Assembly (NCBI GenBank): GCA_963855995.1
Contig: OY979722.1
Coordinates: 6,604,001-6,668,000 of the forward strand
Length of the DNA: 64,000 bases
Source of the DNA: Muricea muricata
Lineage: Eukaryota; Cnidaria; Anthozoa; Malacalcyonacea; Plexauridae
Direction of reading: 5' to 3'
Both the position numbers and the translations under genes were made by a program. Under the pieces are notes generated by a model. It was given only the letters and a program-made list of their open reading frames with translations, did no database searches and had not been told where the DNA came from. Each line of letters starts with the position of its first letter. Positions within the stretch are counted from its first letter, which is position 1. Shown one piece after another: positions 63,631 through 64,000 of this stretch.

Positions 63631-64000
63631 GGTCACACTTCCATGACAGATATAATAGAGTCAAGAAAAAAGAATGACCATCAAATTTGTCGTGCCTATA
63701 GGAAGGCCCAATCAATCATTTTGTGATCGTATTAGTGCGTGTGAAATACAAACAAAGCTCTTCGCATTATGCAATGTGTACATTTGTCCAAATTCCAAGA
63801 AAATTAATATGAAGTGTGAACCTTTACTTTCAATCTCATTTAAGACATTCACCTGCAAATATTAAAGATTAAAACTAGAAGGAAATATACCATAGCGAAC
63901 AAACGCGGTTCGATCAATGGTCAAGAATGCTAAAAATTGAATTCCCCTTCAGCTGTAGGTAGCCTAATAAACGTTGTACTTCCGCGAAATATCTACTGTA
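63631..64000. other. window end, nothing recognised
   Basis: A small open frame at 63674-63865 has no recognisable text. No repeat ends seen. Confidence 0.3.

Overview
This 64 kb window looks like nuclear DNA from an AT-rich invertebrate animal. The signs are spliced genes with short GT-AG exons, single-exon GPCR coding sequence, animal-specific gene families, CCCTAA-type telomere-like repeats and many kinds of transposable element. A cnidarian or another early-branching marine animal fits best, but the species cannot be fixed from the sequence alone. Nothing suggests a bacterial or viral chromosome: there are no operons, no CRISPR array and no dense coding.

Host genes. Four can be supported. 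(1) A four-exon, four-membrane-pass MARVEL-like protein on the minus strand (2145-6350, 185 aa). (2) An eight-exon minus-strand gene (31324-43445, 318 aa) that I recognise as ENTR1/SDCCAG3; every exon junction keeps frame. (3) A single-exon class-A-like GPCR on the plus strand (47971-48894, 307 aa). (4) A two-coding-exon SPATA2 orthologue on the minus strand (57321-59012, 436 aa) with a PUB domain, a PUB-interacting motif and a C-terminal zinc finger.

Mobile DNA fills much of the rest. From the left: a CR1-like LINE tail (44-660); a second LINE tail inside an intron of the four-pass gene; a young Ty3/gypsy element (7522-12085) with 166-bp LTRs identical by eye and a 5-bp target duplication, sitting inside an older decayed LTR retrotransposon (7083-17182); a composite terminal-inverted-repeat element (17249-22885); and a large foldback element (22886-26634) carrying a broken piece of a protein kinase. 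Further right are many MITEs and palindromes, several with clear target-site duplications (TA, TAA, TTAA, 6, 8 or 9 bp), two Penelope-like fragments, a hAT transposase relic and a tRNA-like sequence inside an inverted repeat.

The most unusual points are the 44-bp perfect copy of exon 1 of the four-pass gene in the leader of the older LTR element, the kinase fragment caught across one foldback arm, a MITE with telomere-like repeats that splits the older element's coding region, and two NPFSF boxes in ENTR1. ENTR1 and SPATA2 both belong to families tied to death-receptor or TNF-receptor handling, but 14 kb and a GPCR lie between them, so their proximity may be chance.
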